Source: Bacillus sp. ISL-34 (GTDB lineage Bacteria; Bacillota; Bacilli; Bacillales; DSM-1321). From it: a stretch of 64,000 nucleotides of DNA. The notes beneath the pieces are model-generated. The model was not told where the DNA came from and did no database searches. It saw only the letters and a list, made by a program, of their open reading frames with translations. Positions 53,842 through 61,692 of this stretch are shown piece after piece. Numbering within the stretch: position 1 is the first letter of the stretch; the number at the start of each line of letters is the position of its first letter. Both the position numbers and the translations under genes were made by a program. The DNA lies in NCBI RefSeq assembly GCF_018613325.1, contig NZ_JAGGQJ010000002.1:1-64000 (forward strand), in the 5' to 3' direction.

Positions 53842-54648
53842 TTAATAAAAATCTATCCAACCATTATTAGGCCTTTTATCTCTTTTATCAAGTTGTTTTG
53901 CTATCTGATTGCCAACATCTAAATAATTTAAAGCTATAGTTACACAAGCACCTGTAGCTAAAGCTAATTTTGGAGCTCCCCATGCCTTTAAACGACTAAC
54001 CACAGTTTTTGTGAATAACTTTTCTGCTTCTTTTTTACCTTTTTTAATAATAAATGCTTGAATAGCCCCAACACCGCCGCCTATAGCAAAGCCAATTGCT
54101 CCATTAAATACAGCGCCAGCAAACTTTACACCAACTTTCACCTGAACAGCATGTGCCTTTTCAATGGCAAATGTTTTGTCAAAAATCTTTTTGGCAGAAA
54201 CTTCTATTTCATCATCATTTTCATAAGTTGTTGTGTTAATTTCTTCAACTTGTTCTATTAACTCAGTTTGTGCCAATGAAAGATCATTATATGTTTCTGA
54301 ATTTTCATCAAAAAAATCAACCATGGCATTAGCAAATAATTTTTCTTCTTCTTCATTTTCTAATCCAGCCAAGGCTACTTGTTCTTCTACAATGGAATCA
54401 AATAATTCTTTTTCTTCAGTAGTCATTTTATCAATGGATGGCATATTTGCAACTTCATCTTCTAGGTCAAAATCTTTAGATACGACATATTCATCTAAAT
54501 CAACTTTAGTTGAAAATCCCTCCACTTTTTCTGTAGCTAAAACATTTTCAAGGATTGGTTCTTCGCTTGCAAAACTACTTATAGATGTTAGTGAACTGCA
54601 CAATAACATTAAAACTGTCAGTATTGATACCTTCTTAAATAACGACAT
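53842..54648 (-). CDS. secreted protein with glycine-zipper hydrophobic domain, candidate bacteriocin precursor
   Basis: The 268-residue product has a Sec signal peptide (MSLFKKVSILTVLMLLCSSLTSIS, probable cut after SFA or FAS) and a long acidic, Glu-rich pro-region (about residues 30-160). The basic, hydrophobic C-terminal part starts after EKAHA: VQVKVGVKFAGAVFNGAIGFAIGGGVGAIQAFII, then KKGKKEAEKLFTKTVVSRLKAWGAPKLALATGACVTIALNYL. The glycine zipper fits membrane insertion. An acidic pro-region before a cationic hydrophobic domain recalls secreted toxins such as SdpC, though I see no clear homology. Ribosome binding site AAGGGGGAG. The locus is AT-rich and flanked by direct repeats, suggesting acquisition by transfer. 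Confidence 0.7.
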   Translation of the reverse strand: MSLFKKVSILTVLMLLCSSLTSISSFASEEPILENVLATEKVEGFSTKVDLDEYVVSKDFDLEDEVANMPSIDKMTTEEKELFDSIVEEQVALAGLENEEEEKLFANAMVDFFDENSETYNDLSLAQTELIEQVEEINTTTYENDDEIEVSAKKIFDKTFAIEKAHAVQVKVGVKFAGAVFNGAIGFAIGGGVGAIQAFIIKKGKKEAEKLFTKTVVSRLKAWGAPKLALATGACVTIALNYLDVGNQIAKQLDKRDKRPNNGWIDFY

Positions 54649-54865
54649 TTTACTCCCCCTTCAATAAATTAATTAACTCAAAAAATCTCAGAAATATATT
54701 TTAACGGTGCGTTCAGGGGTAAACTGCTAACATAACTGCCTAGAATAGTAGTCACAGTTTACTAAGCCTTGTTTCCAAAAATAAACTATTTTTTTAGTTG
54801 GTGGGTTCCAAAAATGACCAGTACAATTTCAAAAATGATACGGCTCTCCTTGTTTAGCGGGATAG

Positions 54866-55080
54866 ATGTCACCGTACTTTTCGAAGATACCTTCAAGGAA
54901 GTTCATGCCAATAAGCTCGAGCTTGAAATAAAAGCCGTCGATTTATATCCTGAAGGCTATGATCTCGATTCTTTATTTGTCAGCTACAAGGAAAGGAAAT
55001 TGAACCATGACTTAGAGCGGGGATCGAAAAAGGCATTAAAGAATGTAGCAGCGGATATCCGGAAAAAGCTTGGTGAATAA
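54866..55080 (+). pseudogene. duplicated 3' end of the MutS2-like gene
   Basis: 71 codons identical in protein to the MutS2-like C-terminus (VTVLFEDTFKEVHANKLELE ... ADIRKKLGE) preceded by unrelated sequence. An ORF from 54769 reads through but has no ribosome binding site or family match in its first 32 codons. A leftover of duplication or of an integration event. Confidence 0.85.
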
Positions 55081-55211
55081 ACTGATGATTAATGAAATCG
55101 TAATATAGAGGTTGTAAAAACCGTGTTCCACCCAAAAAGTTAGACATCGGCAGGGTATGAGTTCTGTTTAACAGGGCCCATACCCTTTTTTGCTTTACTT
55201 TCTCGTGTGGA
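54866..55211 (+). repeat. direct repeat, copy 2
   Basis: Nearly identical to 53080-53427, including coding end, 3' UTR and terminator hairpin (55153-55192). Differences are a few single bases, so the duplication is recent. Confidence 0.92.
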
Positions 55212-55367
55212 TATACTTGTTCTAAAAAGGAATACATAATATGAGCGTACTGTTGTTTAAATAATGTAAGTTTAGATTATTACAAGGAAAAATTTTAGCA
55301 GTATGATCATCGTTAGGTGAGGTGAAAAGGTTTGCGGTTTTTCGTAGCTTGAGTTACAATCAATTAC

Positions 55368-55389
55368 GGATATTAAAAGTCTGTAATAG
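55368..55389 (+). promoter_or_regulatory. probable Rrf2 operator upstream of its own gene
   Basis: GGATATTAA then AAGTCTG then TAATAG, an imperfect palindrome. The same frame of bases recurs at 55844-55865 before the reductase gene, 18 of 22 positions identical. Confidence 0.6.
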
Positions 55390-55410
55390 TTTTAATTATG
55401 AGGTGCATCA

Positions 55411-55824
55411 ATGAAGTATTCAAAGGCAACCAATTATGCACTACATACAATGGTGCATTTAACGATGGAACCAAAAGGTCAGACGGTAAGCGTGGATCAG
55501 CTGGCGTACATGCAGGATTTGTCCCCGACGTACTTGTCGAAGATTTTGACGAAGCTTGTGAAGGCTGGATTAATTGAATCAGTGCCAGGGGCAAAAGGCG
55601 GCTATAGCATATCACGCCGCGCGCAGGACATTTCGTTTCTGGATGTTATTGAAGCGGTGGAGGGGCAGTCGGTGCTTTTCAACTGTGAGTTTGACCATGA
55701 AGAAAGCGAGTGTTTAATTGAGCGCGTGATGATCGAGGCGGAAGGCAACATGAAGAAAGAACTGGCTGGACGGACGATTCAAAGCATTGCGGAGCAGAGC
55801 CAGGAGACAAAAAAAGAAAAATAA
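55411..55824 (+). CDS. Rrf2 family transcriptional regulator
   Basis: The 137-residue product has the Rrf2 winged helix (MKYSKATNYALHTMVHLTMEP ... VDQLAYMQDLSPTYLSKILTKLVKAGLIESVPGAKGGYSISRRAQDISFLDVIEAVEG). It has a single Cys near FNCEFDHEESECLIER, which gives Cys residues at about 90 and 98 rather than the three of Fe-S Rrf2 proteins. It may act as a redox-sensitive repressor of the adjacent thioredoxin-reductase-like gene. AGGTG precedes the ATG. Operators upstream of both genes support joint control. Confidence 0.88.
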   Translation: MKYSKATNYALHTMVHLTMEPKGQTVSVDQLAYMQDLSPTYLSKILTKLVKAGLIESVPGAKGGYSISRRAQDISFLDVIEAVEGQSVLFNCEFDHEESECLIERVMIEAEGNMKKELAGRTIQSIAEQSQETKKEK

Positions 55825-55843
55825 ATTTTTTTACACAAATTAA

Positions 55844-55865
55844 GGATATTAAGGGTCCTTAATAG
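55844..55865 (+). promoter_or_regulatory. probable Rrf2 operator upstream of the reductase gene
   Basis: Contains the perfect palindrome TATTAAGGGTCCTTAATA (8-bp arms, GT centre), lying 26 bases before the reductase start. Confidence 0.65.
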
Positions 55866-55890
55866 ATATTATGAAGAAGGAGTGTTGCAT

Positions 55891-56793
55891 GTGTTGGATT
55901 GTGTAATTATTGGCGGAGGACCTGCAGGACTGAATGCCGCATTGGTCATGGGGCGTGCTGGACGGAAAACAATTTTGTTTGATGAGGATAAACCTCGTAA
56001 CCGGGTGACGCAGGAGTCGCACGGATTTATCACACAGGATGGGGTAAAGCCGTCAGAATTCAAGAAGCGGGCAAGAACGGATGTCCAGAAATATCCGTCC
56101 GTCTCCATTAAGGAGGAGCGGGTGGAGATTATTGAAAAAGCCAGTGGTGTGTTCCGAATTCAAACGAAAGGCGGAACGGATTACATGGCGAAAAAAGTGC
56201 TTCTCGCAACAGGTCTTCGGGATGTTTTGCCGGAGATTCCAGGCATACAGAATGTATACGGAACGAGTGTTTTCAGCTGTCCTTTTTGTGACGGCTGGGA
56301 AATGCGCGGCAAAGCATTGGCGGTAATTGCAGAAAATGAACGGGCTTTTCATATGGGAAAACTGCTGTCAAACTGGAGCGGTGATGTAATGGTGTTTACA
56401 AATGGCTATCAGGTGCTTGATGAGGAGAAGGATATCTTGGCTAGGCAGCACGTGACAGTCGTGAAAGAAAAGATTGAAGTTAAATCGAAAGGAGGGCAGC
56501 TGACATCGATCCGGCTGCAAAACGGACAGGAAATCAAAAGGGAGGCAGGTATTGTGGTGACAGACTTGGTGCAGTCTGCTCCTTTTGCGGAACAGCTCGG
56601 CTGCGAAATCACTCCGAACGGCGGGATTAATGTGGATTCATTTGGACGAACAACGGTTGAAGGGGTATATGCATGCGGGGATACATCACTCAGCACGCCT
56701 TCTCAGCTAGTGATTGCGGCGGCGGAGGGCAATAAAGCGGCGGCTGGAGTCATCATGGATTTAGTTGAAGCTGCATTTCTTTTGGAGGCATAA
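55891..56793 (+). CDS. thioredoxin-reductase-like FAD/NAD(P) oxidoreductase
   Basis: The 300-residue product has an FAD-binding GxGxxG in VIIGGGPAGLNAALVMGRAG, a redox CxxC in FSCPFCDGWEMRGK and the FAD-closing CGDTS segment near the end (TTVEGVYACGDTSLSTPSQLVIAAAEG). The length and fold are of low-Mr thioredoxin reductases, but the NAD(P) site region (LAVIAENERAFHMGKLLSNW) is not canonical, so the reductant may be ferredoxin or NADH. GTG 55891 is spaced nine bases from GAAGGAG. Likely regulated by the preceding Rrf2 protein. Confidence 0.85.
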   Translation: MLDCVIIGGGPAGLNAALVMGRAGRKTILFDEDKPRNRVTQESHGFITQDGVKPSEFKKRARTDVQKYPSVSIKEERVEIIEKASGVFRIQTKGGTDYMAKKVLLATGLRDVLPEIPGIQNVYGTSVFSCPFCDGWEMRGKALAVIAENERAFHMGKLLSNWSGDVMVFTNGYQVLDEEKDILARQHVTVVKEKIEVKSKGGQLTSIRLQNGQEIKREAGIVVTDLVQSAPFAEQLGCEITPNGGINVDSFGRTTVEGVYACGDTSLSTPSQLVIAAAEGNKAAAGVIMDLVEAAFLLEA

Positions 56794-56839
56794 AATCCTT
56801 TTTTAAAAGAAAGAGACCATTTGTAGAGGAGAATGAAGT

Positions 56840-57466
56840 ATGACGGAAATCTGGGAATCAAGTTTTATAGAAAATCAAATGATGTGGGGACTTGAACCTT
56901 CAGACTCTGCAATCTCGACAAAGGATTTTTTCCTTGAAAAGAAAGTTAAGGATCTATTGATTCCTGGTATTGGATATGGCAGAAATGCCAAGATTTTTAC
57001 GGACAACGGAATAAATGTAACAGGTATCGAAATTTCAAAAACAGCAATTGAATTGACAAGGAAAAATGGGCTTAATCTTAATATTTTTCATGGTTCAGTA
57101 ACCGATATGCCTTTTGATAATAAACTTTATGATGGTATATTTTGTTATGCCCTTATTCACTTATTGAATAATCGTGAGAGAGATAAGTTTATTAAAGATT
57201 GCTATAATCAGTTAAAGCCAAACGGATATATGATTTTCACCACTATTTCAAAAGAAGCCCCAATGTTTGGTAAGGGCAAACAACTGGATAAAGACTATTT
57301 CGAGATAATAGAAGGGATGAAAATGTTTTTTTATGATCCTGACTCGATTAAACAGGAATTTGGAAATTATGGGCTGATAGAGTTTTCGGAAATTGTTGAG
57401 CCCCATAAGAATATGGAAAATAAACCTCCATTTAAATTTATAATGGTAAAATGTCAAAAAGACTAG
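56840..57466 (+). CDS. class I SAM-dependent methyltransferase
   Basis: The 208-residue product has a SAM-binding motif I variant LLIPGIGYGRNAKIFTDNG, acidic end of strand 2 in VTGIEISKTAIEL, and motif with FHGSVTDMPFDNKLYDGIFCYALIHLL. It resembles small-molecule methyltransferases (tellurite-resistance TehB/thiopurine type), but the acceptor is unknown. The start follows GAGGAGAATGAAGT. AT-rich compared with its left neighbour. Confidence 0.85.
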   Translation: MTEIWESSFIENQMMWGLEPSDSAISTKDFFLEKKVKDLLIPGIGYGRNAKIFTDNGINVTGIEISKTAIELTRKNGLNLNIFHGSVTDMPFDNKLYDGIFCYALIHLLNNRERDKFIKDCYNQLKPNGYMIFTTISKEAPMFGKGKQLDKDYFEIIEGMKMFFYDPDSIKQEFGNYGLIEFSEIVEPHKNMENKPPFKFIMVKCQKD

Positions 57467-57585
57467 AATGGCTTTATTCATAAAAAGGGCATGTTTTGAT
57501 CAATCATTTTTTCAATCACATGCTCTTTTCTATTTGCTTTCAGCCGCCGAGCAAAGTGAAGGCAAGTGGACTGTGGACATGCAAT

Positions 57586-57648
57586 CAAGGAGGTTCATGC
57601 CAATAAGCTGAGCTTGAATATAGGGCCGTCGATTTAGCTTGGTGAATA
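57586..57648 (+). repeat. decayed third copy of the MutS2-like 3' end
   Basis: CAAGG-AGGTTCATGCCAATAAGCT, then GAGCTTGAATA-AGGGCCGTCGATTTA and, after an internal deletion, AGCTTGGTGAATA match parts of 53107-53293. The reading frame is lost. Confidence 0.75.
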
Positions 57649-57665
57649 GTACGATCATCAAAAAT

Positions 57666-57700
57666 GCAAAAAAGCCCCTCTAAATGAGGAGCTTTTTTGC
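57666..57700 (+). terminator. bidirectional terminator
   Basis: GCAAAAAAGCCCCTC / GAGGAGCTTTTTTGC with a 5-nt loop; serves the minus-strand EamA operon as well. Confidence 0.85.
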
Positions 57701-57722
57701 GTTGTATTTCCAAAAGTCTATT

Positions 57723-57866
57723 TTATTGAATTCTTTTCCTTCTTTCATTATATAGATTGATCAATTCTGCATTTTGCTCATTCATCTTTTTCACATTCTT
57801 ATTAATCGTTGCCAATTCCCAAAGTACAGCCAATCCAAAGATTAGCATAAGCGTTAATAAATCCAT
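57723..57866 (-). CDS. small membrane protein (47 aa) downstream of the EamA gene
   Basis: Minus-strand ATG after GGAGGGCAACA. One transmembrane helix (LLTLMLIFGLAVLWELATI) then a charged coiled-coil-like tail (NKNVKKMNEQNAELINLYNERRK). It begins 10 bases after the EamA stop. No family recognised. Confidence 0.6.
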   Translation of the reverse strand: MDLLTLMLIFGLAVLWELATINKNVKKMNEQNAELINLYNERRKRIQ

Positions 57867-57876
57867 TGTTGCCCTC

Positions 57877-58860
57877 CTATTGATGTTGTGTACCTTTAAT
57901 TAAATGATTCTTTTCACTTGGATTCATTTCCTTAACCCGGGAAGGCAAGTTCGTTCTTTGAAAATAATTGTTTTGAATCAAAGCATATATCACTAAAAAA
58001 GTTCCGAGTAATTCGAATGATGATAGTGATCCTCCTTGGATGAAAACGATGGCCAACGTGGTGATTGGAACTAAATTGATAAATAGGATTCCATTGATCG
58101 GCGTTAAAAGTTTAATGCCTAAATTCCAGCTTAAAAGGGCTATGGCACCAGGGAAAATAATCATGAAGATCATCTCGCCATAAATGGATTGCATAACCTC
58201 TGCCGTAGGGACGGACAGACCCATTGCCGTTGCGAGGAAGGTTATGATGGCTGATACTGCTGTTCCTAAAATGCATGTTAAAGTCGAATAGCGAAGTGTT
58301 GACCATCCGTTAAATTGGTTGCCGCCCATCGTATAAATAACCCACCCTATAACCCCGATAAGGATGAAAAGGATAGGGATGACGCTATCTTTCAATAAAA
58401 ATACGAATGATAAGCTGCCGTTGGTAATGACAAGAATGGCCCCTATCAAGGCAAGTAACATGCTGGCGATGGTATACTTCATGGGTCTGGCATTTTTGAA
58501 AACCCACAGAATTAAAATTGAAATCAAGGGCATTAATGATTCCATGATGGAAGCAACAATCACCCCGTTATGTCCCAGTAAATCTTGACCTGCGAAAATG
58601 AGAAAATTGTAGACAGTGAACGCCATCGTCCCAAAAAACAATAGCTTCTTTCCTTGCCCTTCCAGGCTAAAAGACTTCTTACCCTCTTTAATTAAAAGCA
58701 ATATCCCTAAAATGACGCTAACAGCTAAATATCGCAAAAAAGCGAAATAAAAAGGATCAATATACATTAAGGCCCTTTCTGCAACTGGAAACATCGCTCC
58801 CCAAGAAATGCTGGCAGTCAAACATAAAAGTGCACCGATTAAAATTTGATTTTTTTTCAT
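57877..58860 (-). CDS. EamA (DMT) family transporter
   Basis: The 327-residue, ten-helix protein has two EamA repeats: the first starts LIGALLCLTASISWGAMFPVAERAL, the second around IPILFILIGVIGWVIYTMGGNQFNG. The family exports metabolites such as amino acids or nucleosides; the substrate is unknown. It is divergent from a LysR regulator 134 bp away. The ATG is preceded on its strand by a purine-rich GAGGGGAAGC. Confidence 0.88.
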   Translation of the reverse strand: MKKNQILIGALLCLTASISWGAMFPVAERALMYIDPFYFAFLRYLAVSVILGILLLIKEGKKSFSLEGQGKKLLFFGTMAFTVYNFLIFAGQDLLGHNGVIVASIMESLMPLISILILWVFKNARPMKYTIASMLLALIGAILVITNGSLSFVFLLKDSVIPILFILIGVIGWVIYTMGGNQFNGWSTLRYSTLTCILGTAVSAIITFLATAMGLSVPTAEVMQSIYGEMIFMIIFPGAIALLSWNLGIKLLTPINGILFINLVPITTLAIVFIQGGSLSSFELLGTFLVIYALIQNNYFQRTNLPSRVKEMNPSEKNHLIKGTQHQ

Positions 58861-58910
58861 AAAAGCTTCCCCTCGAAAATAATGATTGATTTAATTCCTA
58901 TACACATCTT

Positions 58911-58929
58911 ATGATAAAGTCATTATCAT
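58911..58929. promoter_or_regulatory. probable LysR operator
   Basis: ATGATAA-AGTCA-TTATCAT is a perfect interrupted palindrome of the T-N11-A type in the divergent promoter region. A second palindrome ATCATT-ATT-AATGAT lies at 58957-58971. Both fit autoregulation and control of the EamA gene. Confidence 0.6.
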
Positions 58930-58994
58930 GTAAAATGACTTAAAATGAATATAATCATCATTATTAATGATAGTTGAGAAAGAGGGGCACTTTT

Positions 58995-59891
58995 GTGGAA
59001 ATGAGGGATTTGCAAATATTCCAGTGCGTCGCTAAATATGGCAGCGTAAGTAAGGCGGCTGTTGAGTTGAATTACGTCCAATCCAATGTAACGGCGAGGA
59101 TTAAGCATTTAGAGCAGGAGTTACGGACGCCTTTATTCAATAGGCATAAACGTGGCATGTCACTAACTGCGGAGGCCAGAAAGATGCTGGAGTATGTAAA
59201 CAAAATTTTGCTTGATGTAGAAGAACTCAAGCAAGTATTCCTGGATAGTGAAACACCTACAGGGATATTGAACATCGGTACAGTTGAAACGGTCAGCGAT
59301 CTTCCCAAGATTCTGGCCTCCTATCATAAACAGTATCCAAATGTCGATTTATCCATAAAGGCGGGGTTAACGGAAGACTTAATCAAAGATGTCATTGAAC
59401 ACAGGCTGGATGGCGCTTTTGTTACAGGACCGATCAAACATCCGCTCATTCAGCCATACGATGTTTGTACAGAAAAACTTGTATTAGTTACAAGAAATCA
59501 AACATTTAACCTTGAAGAAATCATAACAGAGCCATTTTTAGTATTCAGTCAAGGGTGTGGCTATCGCTCCAAACTGGAACAATGGCTGAGGGAAGAAGAA
59601 GTGATGCCCAAAAGGATCATGGAGTTCAATGTATTGGAAACGATCTTAACCAGCGTAACACTCGGTCTTGGCGTTACCCTCGTACCACAATCGGCGGTGA
59701 ATCATCTAACAGCCAATGAAAAAGTCCACGTGCATGCAATTCCGGAAGAATACCGCAATATCTCGACAATCTTCATTCACCGTAAAGATGCTTATATGAC
59801 AAACTCCATGAAAAGCTTCCTGCACACGATTGAAGCTCATCATGAAGACCGGTTCAAGCAAAGCCCAGAAACAGCTCCTGAGCTGATATGA
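58995..59891 (+). CDS. LysR family transcriptional regulator
   Basis: The 298-residue product has the N-terminal LysR HTH ([56 protein letters not shown]) and a periplasmic-binding-like effector domain ([21 protein letters not shown] ... [10 protein letters not shown]). GTG 58995 is eight bases from AGAGGGG and gives the usual LysR beginning; TTG 58974 is the longer alternative. Probably controls the divergent EamA exporter. Confidence 0.9.
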   Translation: MEMRDLQIFQCVAKYGSVSKAAVELNYVQSNVTARIKHLEQELRTPLFNRHKRGMSLTAEARKMLEYVNKILLDVEELKQVFLDSETPTGILNIGTVETVSDLPKILASYHKQYPNVDLSIKAGLTEDLIKDVIEHRLDGAFVTGPIKHPLIQPYDVCTEKLVLVTRNQTFNLEEIITEPFLVFSQGCGYRSKLEQWLREEEVMPKRIMEFNVLETILTSVTLGLGVTLVPQSAVNHLTANEKVHVHAIPEEYRNISTIFIHRKDAYMTNSMKSFLHTIEAHHEDRFKQSPETAPELI

Positions 59892-60110
59892 AGGAAGGGG
59901 AAGCAGCAAATCGCTTTACATGGAAGGATAGAGGATCGCTGAATAGGCTACGAAACTATTCATAAAAAAGTAAAACATAAAAAACATGGGGATACTGGGA
60001 CAGCGATATAGCATAGTATGGTATTTATTATTGCTTCGGTTTCCTTATGCTTGTCGTTTATTAATCATGTTCTAACGTTAACTTGGAAAAGCATTGTGAA
60101 TCATTTAGAC

Positions 60111-60138
60111 AAAAGCCAACGATTTCGTTGGCTTTTTG
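60111..60138 (+). terminator. intrinsic terminator
   Basis: AAAAGCCAACGA / TCGTTGGCTTTT with a 2-nt loop, then TG. Confidence 0.8.
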
Positions 60139-60170
60139 TCATACATTCAAATTAGAGAAAAGATATCCTT

Positions 60171-60199
60171 CTATAGCTAAACTGGTAGTTTAGCTATAG
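60171..60199 (+). promoter_or_regulatory. perfect hairpin upstream of a small gene
   Basis: CTATAGCTAAACT / AGTTTAGCTATAG, 13-bp perfect stem with a 3-nt loop and no T-run. It lies 67 bases before the next start and could be an operator or a leader structure. Confidence 0.5.
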
Positions 60200-60265
60200 A
60201 GAAATTGTATTGTTTCTCATTTATTGGGAAAATATATAAATAGGAGTAAGAAGGAGGGAACAGAG

Positions 60266-60442
60266 ATGGAAGTAAATATGAGTGTTGAAGAAGTCGTGAA
60301 TCAAATTTCTGCATTGGTAGAAAAAGAAGGGAAGCCGCCTCGAAAGAAAGAGGTAAAGAAGTCAGATCCAGAGTTAATGAAAAATGCATTGTATTATTTT
60401 CCTAGTTGGGATACTGCAGTGGAACATAGCATTGGATCTTGA
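60266..60442 (+). CDS. small protein with HNH-repeat-like fold (58 aa)
   Basis: ATG 60266 follows AAGGAGGGAACAGAG. The sequence SVEEVVNQISALVEKEGKPPRKKEVKKSDPELMKNALYYFPSWDTAVEHSIG matches the short helical repeat associated with homing endonucleases (polar helix, GKPPxxxEVxxxxPxLxxxAxxxFxSWxxAV). Stand-alone copies occur in Bacillus and may bind DNA, but no function is known. A terminator follows 64 bases later. Confidence 0.6.
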   Translation: MEVNMSVEEVVNQISALVEKEGKPPRKKEVKKSDPELMKNALYYFPSWDTAVEHSIGS

Positions 60443-60505
60443 CCATAAACGATACATAAACATTTATTTTTCAATTAGTCTATATGAGGCAATGGAAGTT
60501 ATGAA

Positions 60506-60527
60506 GGCCGCCAATTGGCGGCCTTTT
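60506..60527 (+). terminator. short strong terminator
   Basis: Perfect palindrome GGCCGCCAATTGGCGGCC followed by TTTT. Confidence 0.75.
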
Positions 60528-60741
60528 AAACGTGCGATTCTTTACTGTCTATCGAGTAGTTTAGTTGAATAAAGATATGGACGCATCAAAAGGAATCAAT
60601 TTCATATTTTCCTTTTCGGAACGAGTGGAGTATCGATCCTTTTTAGTCGATAAAGTCTGATACTTCAATGAAGCATAGTGTAACTTTTTTACATATGGGA
60701 CCGTATAATAATTTGTTAAAACACATGAAAAGAGGGTTCCA

Positions 60742-61482
60742 ATGAAAAAGATATTGTTGATTTTGGCAGCCGTTTTTTTGGTAACAGGACTTAGTGCTTG
60801 TAAAGGTGTCCAGGAGGAAAATAAGGAATCCCCACCAATTTCAGAAAAGCCAAATGATAATCCTAAGCAAACCGACGGACAAGATGAAGATCCTCCAGGT
60901 GAATCGGTCGATGATCCGGCAAAAGATCGGCCAAATACGAAAACGGATATGATCATATTGGAAGGTATGGAAGAAACATTCCGATTCACGCTTCATCATA
61001 GTCAGGCATTGGGATTCTCAACCTACATCGTGGATGACATGGTCGTTGAAGAGGCTAGTTCTGGTGAAGGAGATGCAATGATTGTTTTTGCGAATTTTGC
61101 AGGCAAGAGAAATGAGGATGCCAAAGTTCAGATATTTTCCAAAAGTGAAGGTACGAATGCGACAATAGAAGAACAGGCGGAGTTTGCGAGGGAAGCTGTG
61201 AAAAGCAACGATTTTGAGATTAAACAGCGATCTGATAATACGCCTAACCGATTCGATTGGTCTGAGGTCGAATTTGACATTAGTCAGAAGGGCAGTAATT
61301 ACTCCATATTGGGTACAGTGTCGGTTTTTCAACATGGCGACCGCGTTTACCATGCGATCGTTCAATACCCGGAAGATTATGAAGAAGGCTTCATGCCGCG
61401 GGTTGTAAAAATGTTTGATGATATCGTATGGTATGAAGTACCATTGATAAATGGGTATCCGAAATTTGGTACACCATTTTAA
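60742..61482 (+). CDS. hypothetical lipoprotein
   Basis: The 246-residue product has a lipoprotein signal MKKILLILAAVFLVTGLSAC (lipobox LSAC) and a Pro/Asp/Glu/Lys-rich linker (residues 22-70). The globular domain begins near MIILEGMEETFRFTLHHSQALGFSTYIVDD and ends VVKMFDDIVWYEVP. The domain resembles uncharacterised Bacillus lipoproteins with an alpha/beta fold. It presumably sits on the outer face of the membrane. No function assigned. Confidence 0.75.
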   Translation: MKKILLILAAVFLVTGLSACKGVQEENKESPPISEKPNDNPKQTDGQDEDPPGESVDDPAKDRPNTKTDMIILEGMEETFRFTLHHSQALGFSTYIVDDMVVEEASSGEGDAMIVFANFAGKRNEDAKVQIFSKSEGTNATIEEQAEFAREAVKSNDFEIKQRSDNTPNRFDWSEVEFDISQKGSNYSILGTVSVFQHGDRVYHAIVQYPEDYEEGFMPRVVKMFDDIVWYEVPLINGYPKFGTPF

Positions 61483-61554
61483 TAGAAAATGGTAATGAAT
61501 TTGTCGGAAAAGGAATCCTGTTGAACGGTAGAGAGCTAGTTTGTCTACAGTCTG

Positions 61555-61581
61555 AGAGCAGCTTTTTTGCTGCTCTTTTTT
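61555..61581 (+). terminator. terminator after the lipoprotein gene
   Basis: AGAGCAGC / GCTGCTCT with a 6-T loop, then Ts. Just upstream, GTTTGTCTACAG repeats part of the dispersed terminator seen at 932 and 38103. Confidence 0.85.
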
Positions 61582-61692
61582 GTATGATAGGATTGTCTGC
61601 TTTATTCAGATCAAGAAGGATAAATGATTGGGTTAGAGAATAATTAGTGATAGGTTTCGAAAAACGAATTTGATAGAAAATAGGTGAAGCAA

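Larger units (their letters stand above)
59892..60265. other. intergenic region with two hairpins
   Basis: Holds the terminator at 60111-60138 and the symmetric hairpin at 60171-60199. A 45-codon open frame before the first hairpin lacks a ribosome binding site. Confidence 0.45.

Noticed and set aside
54769..55080. 103-residue protein ending in the MutS2-like C-terminus
   Set aside because: It is a duplicated gene end behind unrelated sequence, with no ribosome binding site.
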